From assembly GCA_964631125.1 (NCBI GenBank), contig CAZVYN010000013.1, positions 4,588-68,587 on the forward strand: 64,000 nucleotides of DNA, given 5' to 3'. This DNA is from CAZVYN01 sp964631125. GTDB lineage: Bacteria; Eisenbacteria; RBG-16-71-46; CAIMUX01. The first letter of the stretch is position 1. Every line of letters begins with the position of its first letter. Below the pieces are notes generated by a model that made no database searches, was not told where the DNA came from, and was given only the letters and a program-made list of their open reading frames with translations. The position numbers were made by a program, and so were the translations under genes. Positions 41,819 to 50,119 of this stretch are shown in pieces.

Positions 41819-42817
41819 TCACGCGGTTCGCGCGAGCGGCGAAAGTCGCACGCGACCGTCGCTTCCCTGGGTCGGCAGTATCCAACTCTTCCACCCGAGC
41901 CGCGATCCACCATCGAGGCGAGCCGGCGTCATGTCCTTGCGGTCGAGGATCAACTCGACGTCGAACTGCAGCGGATCGGCCACGAAGAACTCCGTCAGCC
42001 GCTCCAAGCGGCGCGCACGATCTCCCCCCGGAAGAAATCGCAGGAATTCCTCGCCGTCGAGCGGACCGACCACCACCCCGAACGACGAGGTCGCGTCGCG
42101 GATCGTCTCGCCCAGAACGAAGTCGACCCCGAGTCGTGAACCACGGAGGCCGAGCGCGCAACATTGGTCGGCGCCGATCGCCGCGGTGCGCACGAGATTC
42201 GGCTCGATGGCGATCGGCAGGTCGCTCAACTGATCGCGCAGGAACGAGCGCAGCCCCGCGGCCGAGCGCACGCCCGAACCGAGCACGCCCGCGGTGCGCA
42301 GCAGCTCCACGGCGGAAAGCTCCGTTGCTTCCGGCATCCCGCGCGTCCCGAGGCCGGCCAGCGCGAGATACCAACCGGTCATGGCGTCGCGTCCGCCCGT
42401 CTCATAACGAACGTGGTGACGCACGCGCGCCCACGCCCGCCAGACGAACGAGATCAGCCGGTGATGGAACACATCGAGGAAGTCGCGCTCGGTCGAGTCC
42501 TCGCCGGCCCAGAGCAGCTCCTCGGTGAAGTGATTCGGCAGCGGCGAGGCCGGACCGTAGAGGCCGAGGAAGTGCACGGTGAGCCGCGCCTTCTGCGCGA
42601 TCGCGTCGTCCGGCGTCTCGATCGTCTCCAACGACGCCAGGTCACCGGGCGGGAAGGCGAGCGAGAGCGACGGGCGAAAACGGATCGCCTCGTTCGCCGT
42701 CGGGCCTAACTCTCCGGGCTGCGAGGCGCCCGGATGCGCGGCCAAGATCCGGCGCACCACCTGGTAGAAGGAGAGATCGGGCAGCTCCGCCGCCGTCGGG
42801 AATTCGGGCGCGCTCAC
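41819..42817 (-). CDS. tssG: T6SS baseplate wedge subunit TssG
   Basis: A 332-residue protein, GTG start at 42815-42817 overlapping the tssF stop (GTGA). Family traits: DLSFYQVVRRILAAHPG at the N-terminus, RFRPSLSLAFPPGDLASLE, LTVHFLGLYGPASPLPNHFTE in the first 110 residues, then FVWRAWARVRHHVRYE. Two TssG and one TssF form a baseplate wedge with TssE and TssK. The length is normal. A 35-base gap separates it from clpV. Confidence 0.92.
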   Translation of the reverse strand: MSAPEFPTAAELPDLSFYQVVRRILAAHPGASQPGELGPTANEAIRFRPSLSLAFPPGDLASLETIETPDDAIAQKARLTVHFLGLYGPASPLPNHFTEELLWAGEDSTERDFLDVFHHRLISFVWRAWARVRHHVRYETGGRDAMTGWYLALAGLGTRGMPEATELSAVELLRTAGVLGSGVRSAAGLRSFLRDQLSDLPIAIEPNLVRTAAIGADQCCALGLRGSRLGVDFVLGETIRDATSSFGVVVGPLDGEEFLRFLPGGDRARRLERLTEFFVADPLQFDVELILDRKDMTPARLDGGSRLGWKSWILPTQGSDGRVRLSPLARTA

Positions 42818-44583
42818 ACGAGTTGCCTCTCTCCGGTGCGCGCCGGCCAGACGATCTCCTCGCCCTTCTGGATCCCCTTGATCCGAACCCGCACGAAGGA
42901 ATTCAAGGTGGCTTGCAGCGCGAACAGTTCGACCAAGATCGAGCTGAAGAGAAACAGATCTCCGTCGCCCGCGAAGCGGTCCTCGCGCACATCCAGATCG
43001 ACATCGACTCCGCGCAGCAGCGCCCCGCGATAGACGAGATCGCGCGGCGTCGTCCGGATCGCCTGGATCCCCTCCAACCGCAGCGCGAGCATCCGCGCCG
43101 CCTTCGGATCGCGCGCCGTCTGGAAGTCGTAGAGCGAGAGGATCCCACGCAGCGCCTCCAGATCGGTCAGCGAGAGACGCTGCAGCCCGAGATGCGAGAG
43201 CAGACGCCAGTGCAGGTCTCCCTGGAGCGGCGGCGGGATCGACGGTGTCGGCGTCGTCAGGTTGCGAAAGCGCGCCAACTCCGGCGACGTGTCGGTTGGA
43301 ACCTGGATGTCGCCCACGCGCAGCGCCTCGGGCAGACGTCGATTCGTGCAGGTCAGGCGGGTCGCCACGGTCTCGACCGCAGGATGCGCGGCGCGCGACG
43401 CGGAGTCGACGAACGACAGATAGGTGTCGGCGCGATCGTCGACGACCGAGTTGCGCAGACGCACAACGTGGTAGGTCGGCGCCTCGCGATCCTCGACCGC
43501 ATGGATGAACGAATGGAACGGAGGGAACTCCCGCTCGCGCGCCGCGCCCGTCTCGACCCCGGTCACACGATCGACCGAGGAGATCTCGTAGTGGAACGGG
43601 TTCGCCCCGGCCGGTCGCAGCCGGTACTCCACCTTCGCGCGGTCGAGTCGGAACGGATCGGCCTCGTGCGTGAACTGATTGACGATCGGCGTGCAGTAGA
43701 GCCGGAACGTGTCGGGGGCAGGCCGCAGCGTCGCCTCGAGCGCGCGGTCGAAGCGCACTTCGATCCAGAAGCGCTCTTCCAGCGGCAGTTCGCGCAGTCG
43801 CTCGAACCCCCCGAAATCGAGGAAGAGAAATTTCTCCGGCAACGCGAAGTACTCCTGCAGCAATCGATAGCCGGGGAAGCTGCGGGTCGGATAGTCGAGC
43901 AGCGCCTCCGACTCGCGGTAGCCGACCGGCTGGATCGTGAGCGGCCGCCAGGTGCTCTCCGTCTTGGCCGCGCCCTTCCCCTCGGGACCGGTCGTGACGA
44001 CCCTCGCTTCGGCCACGTGTCGCAGCAAATGTTGGTGCAACTGCAGCGTGATCGTCGGATCGCCGTGTAGATGCAGGCGCAGCGTTCGTAGATCGAGCAC
44101 GTCCAGCGGGAGCTTGTTCCAGACCTTGAAACCGAGCCAGAGGCGCGAGACGCCGGCGCCCTGCGTCTCGAGCTGCGTCTGTTCCAGCGAGATCGGCTGG
44201 AGATCGACGGCGTAGGCGGTGCGAAAGCGGCAGGCGGTCCCTTCGACCGGCACCGACTGCACCTGGACGCCGCGTTCGACGCGGTGCGTCTGGCGGAGCG
44301 CCGCGAACCGCGGTTGGAACTCGAGCATGGACATCGACGGCACCGGCCGCAGGTAGTGCGGCCAGAGCATGTTCATCAGCCCGTGCGTGACCTCGGGCAG
44401 CTCGTCGTCGAGCCGCTCTCGGATCCGCGCGGTGAGGAAGGCGAATCCCTCCAACAGCCGCTCGACGTCGGGGTCGCTGCTCGTCCCCGAGAGGAGGTGC
44501 GCCGCCTGAGGATAGGCGCGCGCGAACTCCGCGCCGAGCTCGCGCAGGTAGAGCAGCTCGTCTTCGTAGTAACGATTGAACAC
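42814..44583 (-). CDS. tssF: T6SS baseplate wedge subunit TssF
   Basis: A 589-residue protein with the canonical opening FNRYYEDELLYLRELGAEF and then RAYPQAAHLLSGTSSDPDVE and RLLEGFAFLTARIRERLDDE. The start is a GTG at 44581-44583, with AAGG about nine bases upstream. It overlaps the tssG start by four bases. The length matches family norms (about 590-630). It builds the baseplate with TssG, TssE, TssK and VgrG at the inner membrane. Confidence 0.95.
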   Translation of the reverse strand: MFNRYYEDELLYLRELGAEFARAYPQAAHLLSGTSSDPDVERLLEGFAFLTARIRERLDDELPEVTHGLMNMLWPHYLRPVPSMSMLEFQPRFAALRQTHRVERGVQVQSVPVEGTACRFRTAYAVDLQPISLEQTQLETQGAGVSRLWLGFKVWNKLPLDVLDLRTLRLHLHGDPTITLQLHQHLLRHVAEARVVTTGPEGKGAAKTESTWRPLTIQPVGYRESEALLDYPTRSFPGYRLLQEYFALPEKFLFLDFGGFERLRELPLEERFWIEVRFDRALEATLRPAPDTFRLYCTPIVNQFTHEADPFRLDRAKVEYRLRPAGANPFHYEISSVDRVTGVETGAAREREFPPFHSFIHAVEDREAPTYHVVRLRNSVVDDRADTYLSFVDSASRAAHPAVETVATRLTCTNRRLPEALRVGDIQVPTDTSPELARFRNLTTPTPSIPPPLQGDLHWRLLSHLGLQRLSLTDLEALRGILSLYDFQTARDPKAARMLALRLEGIQAIRTTPRDLVYRGALLRGVDVDLDVREDRFAGDGDLFLFSSILVELFALQATLNSFVRVRIKGIQKGEEIVWPARTGERQLV

Positions 44584-44635
44584 TAGTACGACCTTCGCGG
44601 GTCAGTCGGGCCGTCGGGCCGCCGAACGCCGGTGT

Positions 44636-45052
44636 TCAGTCGAGCACCTGGACTTCGCCGGACGGATCGATCTGGGTGCGGAAGCGGACCGCGGCTTTCT
44701 GCCGCGAGGTGACCAGGTCCGCGCGAACATCGAAGCGCAAGAGCAGGGGCTCGTCCGCGTCGATCACGAAACTGACGGAGACGCGACGGAGCCGGGGTTC
44801 GAACTTCTCGATCGCGGTCTTGATCGCGGTGCGCAAACGGCCCTGCGATTCGGGCATCGAGTAGGCGACGTCCGCGAACTCGGGAATGCCGTAGTCCATC
44901 CGTGACGCCGAGATTCCCGGGTGCGAATTGAGGAGCCGGCGCAGGTTCTCCAGCACCGAGGCCGCGAGGCGCTGCGGATCCTCTTCGGTCGTCCGCGTCG
45001 ATTCGGCCCCCGGATCGCGCAATCGCTCCAGCAGGCTCCGCTCTCTCGGCAC
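44636..45052 (-). CDS. tssE: T6SS baseplate subunit TssE (gp25-like)
   Basis: A 138-residue protein with GTG start at 45050-45052. gp25 hallmarks: SVLENLRRLLNSHPGISAS and then RMDYGIPEFADVAY near 73, and the C-terminal beta hairpin FVIDADEPLLLRFDVRADL. The Glu-Pro-Arg type motif of the family appears as KFEPRLRRVSV. It lies between hcp and tssF in the usual order and helps to start sheath polymerisation. Confidence 0.93.
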   Translation of the reverse strand: MPRERSLLERLRDPGAESTRTTEEDPQRLAASVLENLRRLLNSHPGISASRMDYGIPEFADVAYSMPESQGRLRTAIKTAIEKFEPRLRRVSVSFVIDADEPLLLRFDVRADLVTSRQKAAVRFRTQIDPSGEVQVLD

Positions 45053-45117
45053 CCGGACTCCTCACGCCGAAGCGGCGAGAGCCGGCGTCGCCGGCCCTCG
45101 CTCGCCTCGAGCTTCGA

Positions 45118-45609
45118 TCAGGTGTTTCCACTCCACGTGTCTTCGTGCGTGACTCCGCCGTTCGTGTAGGTCCACACGATCGTGTGGAACACGAACCCGA
45201 TCTCCTCCAACGCCGGGGCGTTGGTCGAGGCGGGATCGATCACATCCGGTGAGAGCTGATGGAAGTGCGCGATGCGACCGGCCTTGATGTCGACGGTGAA
45301 GAACTGTTCGGTCGTGCCGTCGCCGGTCGGATTCGGACGGAAGAACTTGAACGTCGCATCGATCGCTGCGTTGTTCACGAGCGCCTTGGCCAGGAGCGGC
45401 GTCGCCTTGTCGATCCGCTTGCGAATCACGATCGGCTCGTACTGACGCCGTCCCGTCGCCATTCCGCTTCCCGTCTCCCGCGCGGTCTTGACCTTCGCTT
45501 CGTAGAAGACGCATTCGATACTGTTCTCGCGCCCGAGTGAGAACTGCGTGCTCTCTCCCTGGACGTCGGCGCCGTTCGCCTTCAGATAGAGATGTACTGT
45601 CTCCGCCAT
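45118..45609 (-). CDS. hcp: Hcp inner-tube protein (TssD)
   Basis: A 163-residue Hcp. It begins AETVHLYLKANGADVQGES, has IECVFYEAKVKTARETGSG and RRQYEPIVIRKRIDKATPLL, and ends FHTIVWTYTNGGVTHEDTW, all typical of the tube hexamer. The length is normal and no effector is fused. It lies between the 110-aa orphan gene and tssE. Hcp forms the tube inside the TssB/TssC sheath and can carry small effectors. Confidence 0.95.
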   Translation of the reverse strand: MAETVHLYLKANGADVQGESTQFSLGRENSIECVFYEAKVKTARETGSGMATGRRQYEPIVIRKRIDKATPLLAKALVNNAAIDATFKFFRPNPTGDGTTEQFFTVDIKAGRIAHFHQLSPDVIDPASTNAPALEEIGFVFHTIVWTYTNGGVTHEDTWSGNT

Positions 45610-45698
45610 CGTTCCCTTGCCTCCACGGTGACTTCGACCATCCGGTCGCGATCAGCGGGCCACCGTGCCGCTGCGCCGGCCTCCAACCACTCAGAACG

Positions 45699-46031
45699 TC
45701 AGGGCAGGACTTCGATCTCGACCTCGACGCCGCCTTTCGACTTCGCCGCGCCCGACCGACCACCGCCGCCGCCCGCCGCCGATTGCACCGCGACCTCCAA
45801 CCCACCCCAGCGCGCCGCCGCGCGGACGACGATCTCGTCCTCGAACTGCCGCGTGGTGTGGAATCCGGTCGCCTCGAAGTACTTGATCTGACCGAGGGTC
45901 TTCGCGCCCGGCGTCGACTGCTTGAGTCTTACTCGGTAGCTGCCGGCGGCGCCTCGGGTCTCGAACGAGACCCAATCGCTCCACCCGCCGCTCGACGCCA
46001 TGACCTTCTGCCTTCGCGGGAAGATTTCCAT
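45699..46031 (-). CDS. Orphan 110-aa protein between tssC and hcp
   Basis: ATG at 46029-46031 with a near-consensus AAGGAGGT upstream, the best ribosome site in the locus, which implies high expression. The chain is beta-rich: GGWSDWVSFETRGAAGSYRV then RLKQSTPGAKTLGQIKYFEA then FEDEIVVRAAARWGGLEVAV, with a Gly-rich linker (GGGGGRSG) before an acidic-hydrophobic tail VEVEIEVLP. No export signal. I do not recognise it from canonical T6SS clusters. Its position between the sheath and tube genes suggests a structural part made in large amounts. Confidence 0.7.
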   Translation of the reverse strand: MEIFPRRQKVMASSGGWSDWVSFETRGAAGSYRVRLKQSTPGAKTLGQIKYFEATGFHTTRQFEDEIVVRAAARWGGLEVAVQSAAGGGGGRSGAAKSKGGVEVEIEVLP

Positions 46032-46131
46032 CCGTCCTACCTCCTTATCGCGGCGCCTCGCGACGCCGCTTCCACGCCACTTATCCGCCGTCCGCGGCGA
46101 AGGTTGCGTGCGGAATCCACGGGGACGCGAA

Positions 46132-47616
46132 CTACTTCTTGTCGAGCTTGCCGACCAACGAGAGCGTGAACGACGCGCCCATGTACTTGAAGTGCGGGCG
46201 AATCTGCATGCCGACGCGGTACCAGCCCGGATCTCCCTCGACGTCCTCGACGCTGATCGCGGCCTGACGCAGCGGCCGACGACTCTTCGTCGCGGGGCTG
46301 GCGTCATCCATCTCGGAGACGTACTGGCTGATCCACTTGTTCAGCTCGTTGTTCAGATCGGTCTTGGACTTCCAGCTCCCGATGTTCTCGCGCTGGATGA
46401 CCTTGATGTAGTGCGCAAGGCGACTGACGATGAACATATACGGAAGCTGCGTGCCGAGTTTGTAGTTCGACTCGGCTTCCTTCCCTTCCTTCGTCGCGCC
46501 GAAGTACTTCGGCTTCTGCGCGGAGCTGGCCGAGAAGAAGGCCGCGTTGTCCGAGCCCTTGCGCATGGTCAGGGCCATGAAGCCCTCCTCCGCCAGCTCG
46601 TACTCGCGCCGCTCCGAGACCAGGATCTCGGTCGGGATCTTCTGCTCCTTCGAGCCCATCGACTCGAAGACGTGCACCGGAAGATCTTCGACCGCGCCGC
46701 CGCCCAGCGGTCCGACCACGTTCGGACACCAACGGAACTTGGCGAAGCTGTCGGTCAACCGCGAGGCGAAGGTGAAGGCGGTATTGCCCCAGAGATACTT
46801 GTCGTGGTTGTCGGTCACCTTCTCTTCGTAGGCGAACTCCTTGATCGGCACCGTCTCCTGTCCGTACGGCAAGCGCAGCAAGAACCGCGGACAGGTCAGT
46901 CCGACGTACCGCGCATCCTCGGACTCGCGGAACGAACGCCATTTCGCATACTGTGGCGCCTCGAAGATCGACTTCAGATCCTTCAGGTTGGGTAGCTTCT
47001 GGAAGCTGTCCTCACCGAAGAACTGCGCGCCGGCCGCCGTGATGAACGGCGCGTGCGCCATCGAGGCGACGCTGGCGGCGTACTGCAGCAGCTTCATGTC
47101 CTGCGGATGGGCGCTGAACTCGTAGTTCGCGATGATGGCGCCGTACGGCTCGCCTCCGAACTGACCGTACTCGGACGTATACACATGCTTGTACAGTCCC
47201 GACTTGGTCACCTCGGGCGAGTCCTCGAAGTCGGCCAGCATGTCGTCCTTGGAGCAGTTGAAGACCGCGATCTTGATGTTCTCGCGGAAATTCGTCCGGT
47301 CGACGAGCAGCTTCAGGCCCCGCCAGGCCGATTCCATCTTCTGCACCTGAGGATGGTGCAGCACCTCGTCGATCTGCGCGCTCAGCTTGGTGTCGAGCTG
47401 CGCGATGATCTCGTTCACGACCGACTGGTGGACGCGCTTCCCCTCGCCCCCCGGCTGGACCAGCTCGCGCATGAAGGCCTGGAGCCCCCGCTTGGCCACC
47501 GCGTAGCTCTCGTCCTCGGGCTTCATCTTCGTCTTCGAGATGATCTCGTCGAGGAGGGAATCGGCATGCACCGTCTCGCCGGCTTGCGCCTGCTTCTCCT
47601 GTTCGGGGTCGGCCAT
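46132..47616 (-). CDS. tssC: T6SS contractile sheath large subunit TssC
   Basis: A 494-residue protein from ATG 47614-47616 (GGGAGG seven bases upstream). Conserved blocks: VQKMESAWRGLKLLVDRTNF near 88, YEFSAHPQDMKLLQYAASVA, WRSFRESEDARYVGLTCPRF, FLLRLPYGQETVPIKEFAYE, and the C-terminal RVGMQIRPHFKYMGASFTLS. It pairs with TssB to form the helical sheath. A 12-bp hairpin (47633-47659) lies between tssB and this gene. Confidence 0.97.
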   Translation of the reverse strand: MADPEQEKQAQAGETVHADSLLDEIISKTKMKPEDESYAVAKRGLQAFMRELVQPGGEGKRVHQSVVNEIIAQLDTKLSAQIDEVLHHPQVQKMESAWRGLKLLVDRTNFRENIKIAVFNCSKDDMLADFEDSPEVTKSGLYKHVYTSEYGQFGGEPYGAIIANYEFSAHPQDMKLLQYAASVASMAHAPFITAAGAQFFGEDSFQKLPNLKDLKSIFEAPQYAKWRSFRESEDARYVGLTCPRFLLRLPYGQETVPIKEFAYEEKVTDNHDKYLWGNTAFTFASRLTDSFAKFRWCPNVVGPLGGGAVEDLPVHVFESMGSKEQKIPTEILVSERREYELAEEGFMALTMRKGSDNAAFFSASSAQKPKYFGATKEGKEAESNYKLGTQLPYMFIVSRLAHYIKVIQRENIGSWKSKTDLNNELNKWISQYVSEMDDASPATKSRRPLRQAAISVEDVEGDPGWYRVGMQIRPHFKYMGASFTLSLVGKLDKK

Positions 47617-47632
47617 TGAGGTCCTCCCTGTC

Positions 47633-47659
47633 AACGCGGATCGGCAGCCGATCCGCGTT
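47633..47659. repeat. Intercistronic hairpin between tssB and tssC (12-bp arms, 3-base loop)
   Basis: Arms 47633-47644 and 47648-47659 are perfect complements. It lies in the 99-base gap, just upstream of the tssC ribosome site. There is no T-run, so it is more likely an RNA-processing, stability or partial-attenuation structure than a terminator. Confidence 0.75.
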
Positions 47660-47715
47660 TCCGCCTTAGCCTAAAACGACACTCTCCATGCACGTTGGCT
47701 GTCGAGCCCCGCCCT

Positions 47716-48198
47716 CTACTCCAGCCCCAACTCCTTCATCAACTTCTCCCGTTTCGCGTCATCCTTCAGCATCTCTTCGATCTTCTTCCTGAAGTCGCCG
47801 ACGTTCGCGAGCGGGCCCTTCAACGCGGTCAACGCCTCGCGCAGTTCCAGGAGCTTCGCCATCTCCGGCACCTGCCGCGCGATCGCCGCCGGCTCGAAAT
47901 CCTTCAGGGTCGAGAACTTCAGACTGGCCGCGAGCTGCGCGCCCTCTGCCTCGGACAACTTGTTGTCGACGGCTACGTCGAGCGCGAGGTTGTGCTTCGC
48001 CATCACCTCGTTGAAGTTGTCCTTGTCGACCTGGATCGGCTTGCGCTCCTCCAGGGAGGTCTCGTCGGCGCGCAACGTGAAGTCGCCCGCCACGAAAAGC
48101 TTCAGCGGCAGCTCGATCTCCGCCTGCGCCCCCCCGGTCGCCGGCTTGTAGACGATGTTCACCCGTTCCTTCGGGGCGACAGAACCTTCACTGGCCAT
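47716..48198 (-). CDS. tssB: T6SS contractile sheath small subunit TssB
   Basis: A 160-residue protein from ATG 48196-48198, AAGGAGG upstream. Family features: KERVNIVYKPATGGAQAEIE, ELPLKLFVAGDFTLRADETS, EERKPIQVDKDNFNEVMAKH and LKFSTLKDFEPAAIARQVPE, then a coiled region LELREALTALKGPLANVGDF. Length is standard. It assembles with TssC into the sheath. It is the first gene of the downstream half of the T6SS locus, after three accessory ORFs. Confidence 0.97.
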   Translation of the reverse strand: MASEGSVAPKERVNIVYKPATGGAQAEIELPLKLFVAGDFTLRADETSLEERKPIQVDKDNFNEVMAKHNLALDVAVDNKLSEAEGAQLAASLKFSTLKDFEPAAIARQVPEMAKLLELREALTALKGPLANVGDFRKKIEEMLKDDAKREKLMKELGLE

Positions 48199-48250
48199 CG
48201 ATTCCTCCTTACCTCGAGAGTTCCCGTGCGATTCCCCAGTCGGCTTGCGC

Positions 48251-48922
48251 TCACCAACTCACGGGAACGCGAAGTCCCACGAACCCAGTGAGAACCCGAT
48301 TTTTCAAACCCACTTCGAAGAACGCAGCCTCTGGCTCCAGCACATCGATCAGACCATGGAAGTACCGAATCCCGACTTCGACTCGCTCACGCCAGGTGAG
48401 GCCAGCGCTGCCTTCGACACCAAAATCCCACCGCGTGTACACGTCGTCCGGATCGTGGCCCTCTCGCCCGTCATGATTCGACCCGCCGACCCGAAGACTC
48501 GGCCTGCACCCAGCTAACGCGAATGCAGCGAGGCGCGAGCCTCCCTGGCGCCAGCCGATTCGTACGGGAAGATAGAAGTACGACATGTCCCATCGTGCGG
48601 AAAAACTGCCACGATCCCGAGCAAAGGTCGTATCTCCGCCGCGACCCTCGAACCCGACACCCAACTGAACCGCAGGTCCGGCGCGATCCGTTTGCGCGGC
48701 TTCACCCGCAATCTCCAGCGCACCCTTGAAGTCCCGCTCGGATCGTTTCTCGAACCCCTCGAAGAGCCCGCCGGACTCGTATGCCGCCGACGTACTCGAC
48801 CCACCCGCGGAAATCAGCAAATCAACTTCACCGGCATCGGCTTGCCCTGCCGCCAGAACTAACACCAAGGCGAGACATCGAACTTTGCCTCGCAATTTCC
48901 TCGCAAATTCTCGTCCGACCAT
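48251..48922 (-). CDS. Small outer-membrane beta-barrel protein
   Basis: A 223-residue protein from ATG 48920-48922; this start gives a normal signal peptide (RCLALVLVLAAGQADAG). The mature chain alternates polar and hydrophobic residues with strand-like ARWDMSYFYLPVRIGWRQGG and YTRWDFGVEGSAGLTWRERV and ends in VGLRVPVSW with a terminal Trp, as expected for an outer-membrane barrel. It sits inside the T6SS locus between tssA and tssB but belongs to no known T6SS family. It may be a later insertion. Confidence 0.72.
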   Translation of the reverse strand: MVGREFARKLRGKVRCLALVLVLAAGQADAGEVDLLISAGGSSTSAAYESGGLFEGFEKRSERDFKGALEIAGEAAQTDRAGPAVQLGVGFEGRGGDTTFARDRGSFSARWDMSYFYLPVRIGWRQGGSRLAAFALAGCRPSLRVGGSNHDGREGHDPDDVYTRWDFGVEGSAGLTWRERVEVGIRYFHGLIDVLEPEAAFFEVGLKNRVLTGFVGLRVPVSW

Positions 48923-48998
48923 CCAGGCCGTAGTAGGCTCAGTCGGACCCGTTTCATGGACGCCAGATACGCGATCAACTACCAGTTTCATCGGATGA

Positions 48999-49340
48999 TT
49001 ACGATTCGGAACCGAGCGGAGGGGGAAACCCCCCGAACTCCACAAAGTAAACTCCGCCGCTCATCCCAACCGTGGATACTGTACCGGTTGGCTCAGAGTC
49101 GACCGCCGCTGAGAGAACGCAACGTCCGGCCACGTCGAACACCCTAATTGCGTCCGCGCCCTGCCGCGTCCCACCGCCGATTTCAAATACGATTGCGTCT
49201 CGTGAGGAATCCCAGCTAACGCGGTCCTCACGAGCTTGTCCGTCCTGGATCCCAGTTGAGTACAGTTGAGTACAGTTGTCTCCCGTCGGCGACCGCCTCA
49301 ATAGTAAAACTGTGTACCGCGCCGCCGACATCCCACTCAT
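48999..49340 (-). CDS. C-terminal FlgD/T9SS-like Ig tail, probably frameshifted from the upstream gene
   Basis: 113 residues whose last 70 read like a secretion-tail Ig domain: AIRVFDVAGRCVLSAAVDS and VGMSGGVYFVEFGG. Such tails normally sit at the end of larger exported proteins. The ATG at 49338-49340 overlaps the stop of the upstream ORF (ATGA), and this frame has no signal peptide of its own. This fits a +1 frameshift that has separated the tail from the 242-residue exported part, though coupled expression of two ORFs cannot be excluded. Just inside, gttgagtacagttgagtaca is a short tandem repeat. GC content drops here compared with the T6SS genes. Confidence 0.55.
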   Translation of the reverse strand: MSGMSAARYTVLLLRRSPTGDNCTQLYSTGIQDGQAREDRVSWDSSRDAIVFEIGGGTRQGADAIRVFDVAGRCVLSAAVDSEPTGTVSTVGMSGGVYFVEFGGFPPPLGSES

Positions 49341-50065
49341 ACATGTCGATCGATACCGTCCCTTCCCATGAGAAACGGGCGAAATCCCTCTGCATCGAAT
49401 CCGAGCGACCCGAAACCGATCGCGTGGTCTAACTGCGCGGGAGAGCTACTGTCCGCGAACATTGCTCCCTGAGTCGGATGGGGCACAACCTCAAACTGGA
49501 AACTCTGAACTCCATATGCGTACCCGGCGAACCAATATATCGGTACGACGTGGGCGGACTGCGGTTCGGCCCATTGAACCGCTGTTCCGGAGTTCGATGC
49601 GGGCCACTCCGGGAGGGCGAGTTCGAAGTCGCCGCAGCCTCCCGAGTCGAGGAGGACAAAATGTTCGGATGGGTAGGTCACACCGAAGGTCACGCCGTTG
49701 AGAGCAGGCGCGGAAGTGTCAGGGAACGCAGCCACCACAAAGAAGACGACAGGGTCACCCCCCTTGACGGACACATTCACAGAATCGCACGAGGGCGGGA
49801 GCGCCGACCCGCAGTAGTTCGCGCCGTCCGTGTACGCCAAAGCCGGTGCAGCGTGGAGAAGCAGGGTACCGCCCGCGTGCGGGCCCGCCGCGCATCGACT
49901 GACCGCAAGGAGCAAGAATATCAAGGAACACAATCCACCAGCGAATGCAATCCGGCATGCCCAGATCGACTCTGGACGCCAAACTGCGGTCCAGCGCGGC
50001 GGGGGCTGCTGAGTCGATGCTGTGGCGCTAGCCGTCGAAAAGATCACCTGCTTCACTTCTTTCAT
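49337..50065 (-). CDS. Exported protein with cohesin/Ig-like domain, probable N-terminal part of a broken gene
   Basis: A 242-residue protein with hydrophobic IAFAGGLCSLIFLLLAVSR near 39-57 as signal segment. The mature part includes DSVNVSVKGGDPVVFFVVAA, GVTFGVTYPSEHFVLLDSGG, PIYWFAGYAYGVQSFQFEVV and FGSLGFDAEGFRPF. This resembles secreted proteins with a cohesin-like sandwich that recur in candidate phyla of the FCB group (from memory). It ends at a TGA overlapping the start of the FlgD-like tail ORF. Its start lacks a strong ribosome site. It lies inside the T6SS locus between tssA and the barrel gene. Confidence 0.6.
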   Translation of the reverse strand: MKEVKQVIFSTASATASTQQPPPRWTAVWRPESIWACRIAFAGGLCSLIFLLLAVSRCAAGPHAGGTLLLHAAPALAYTDGANYCGSALPPSCDSVNVSVKGGDPVVFFVVAAFPDTSAPALNGVTFGVTYPSEHFVLLDSGGCGDFELALPEWPASNSGTAVQWAEPQSAHVVPIYWFAGYAYGVQSFQFEVVPHPTQGAMFADSSSPAQLDHAIGFGSLGFDAEGFRPFLMGRDGIDRHV

Positions 50066-50119
50066 TTGTGACGACCTGCCATCGCCAATGGCCCGGTTTC
50101 TCGGTCTCGGCGGCGCCGC

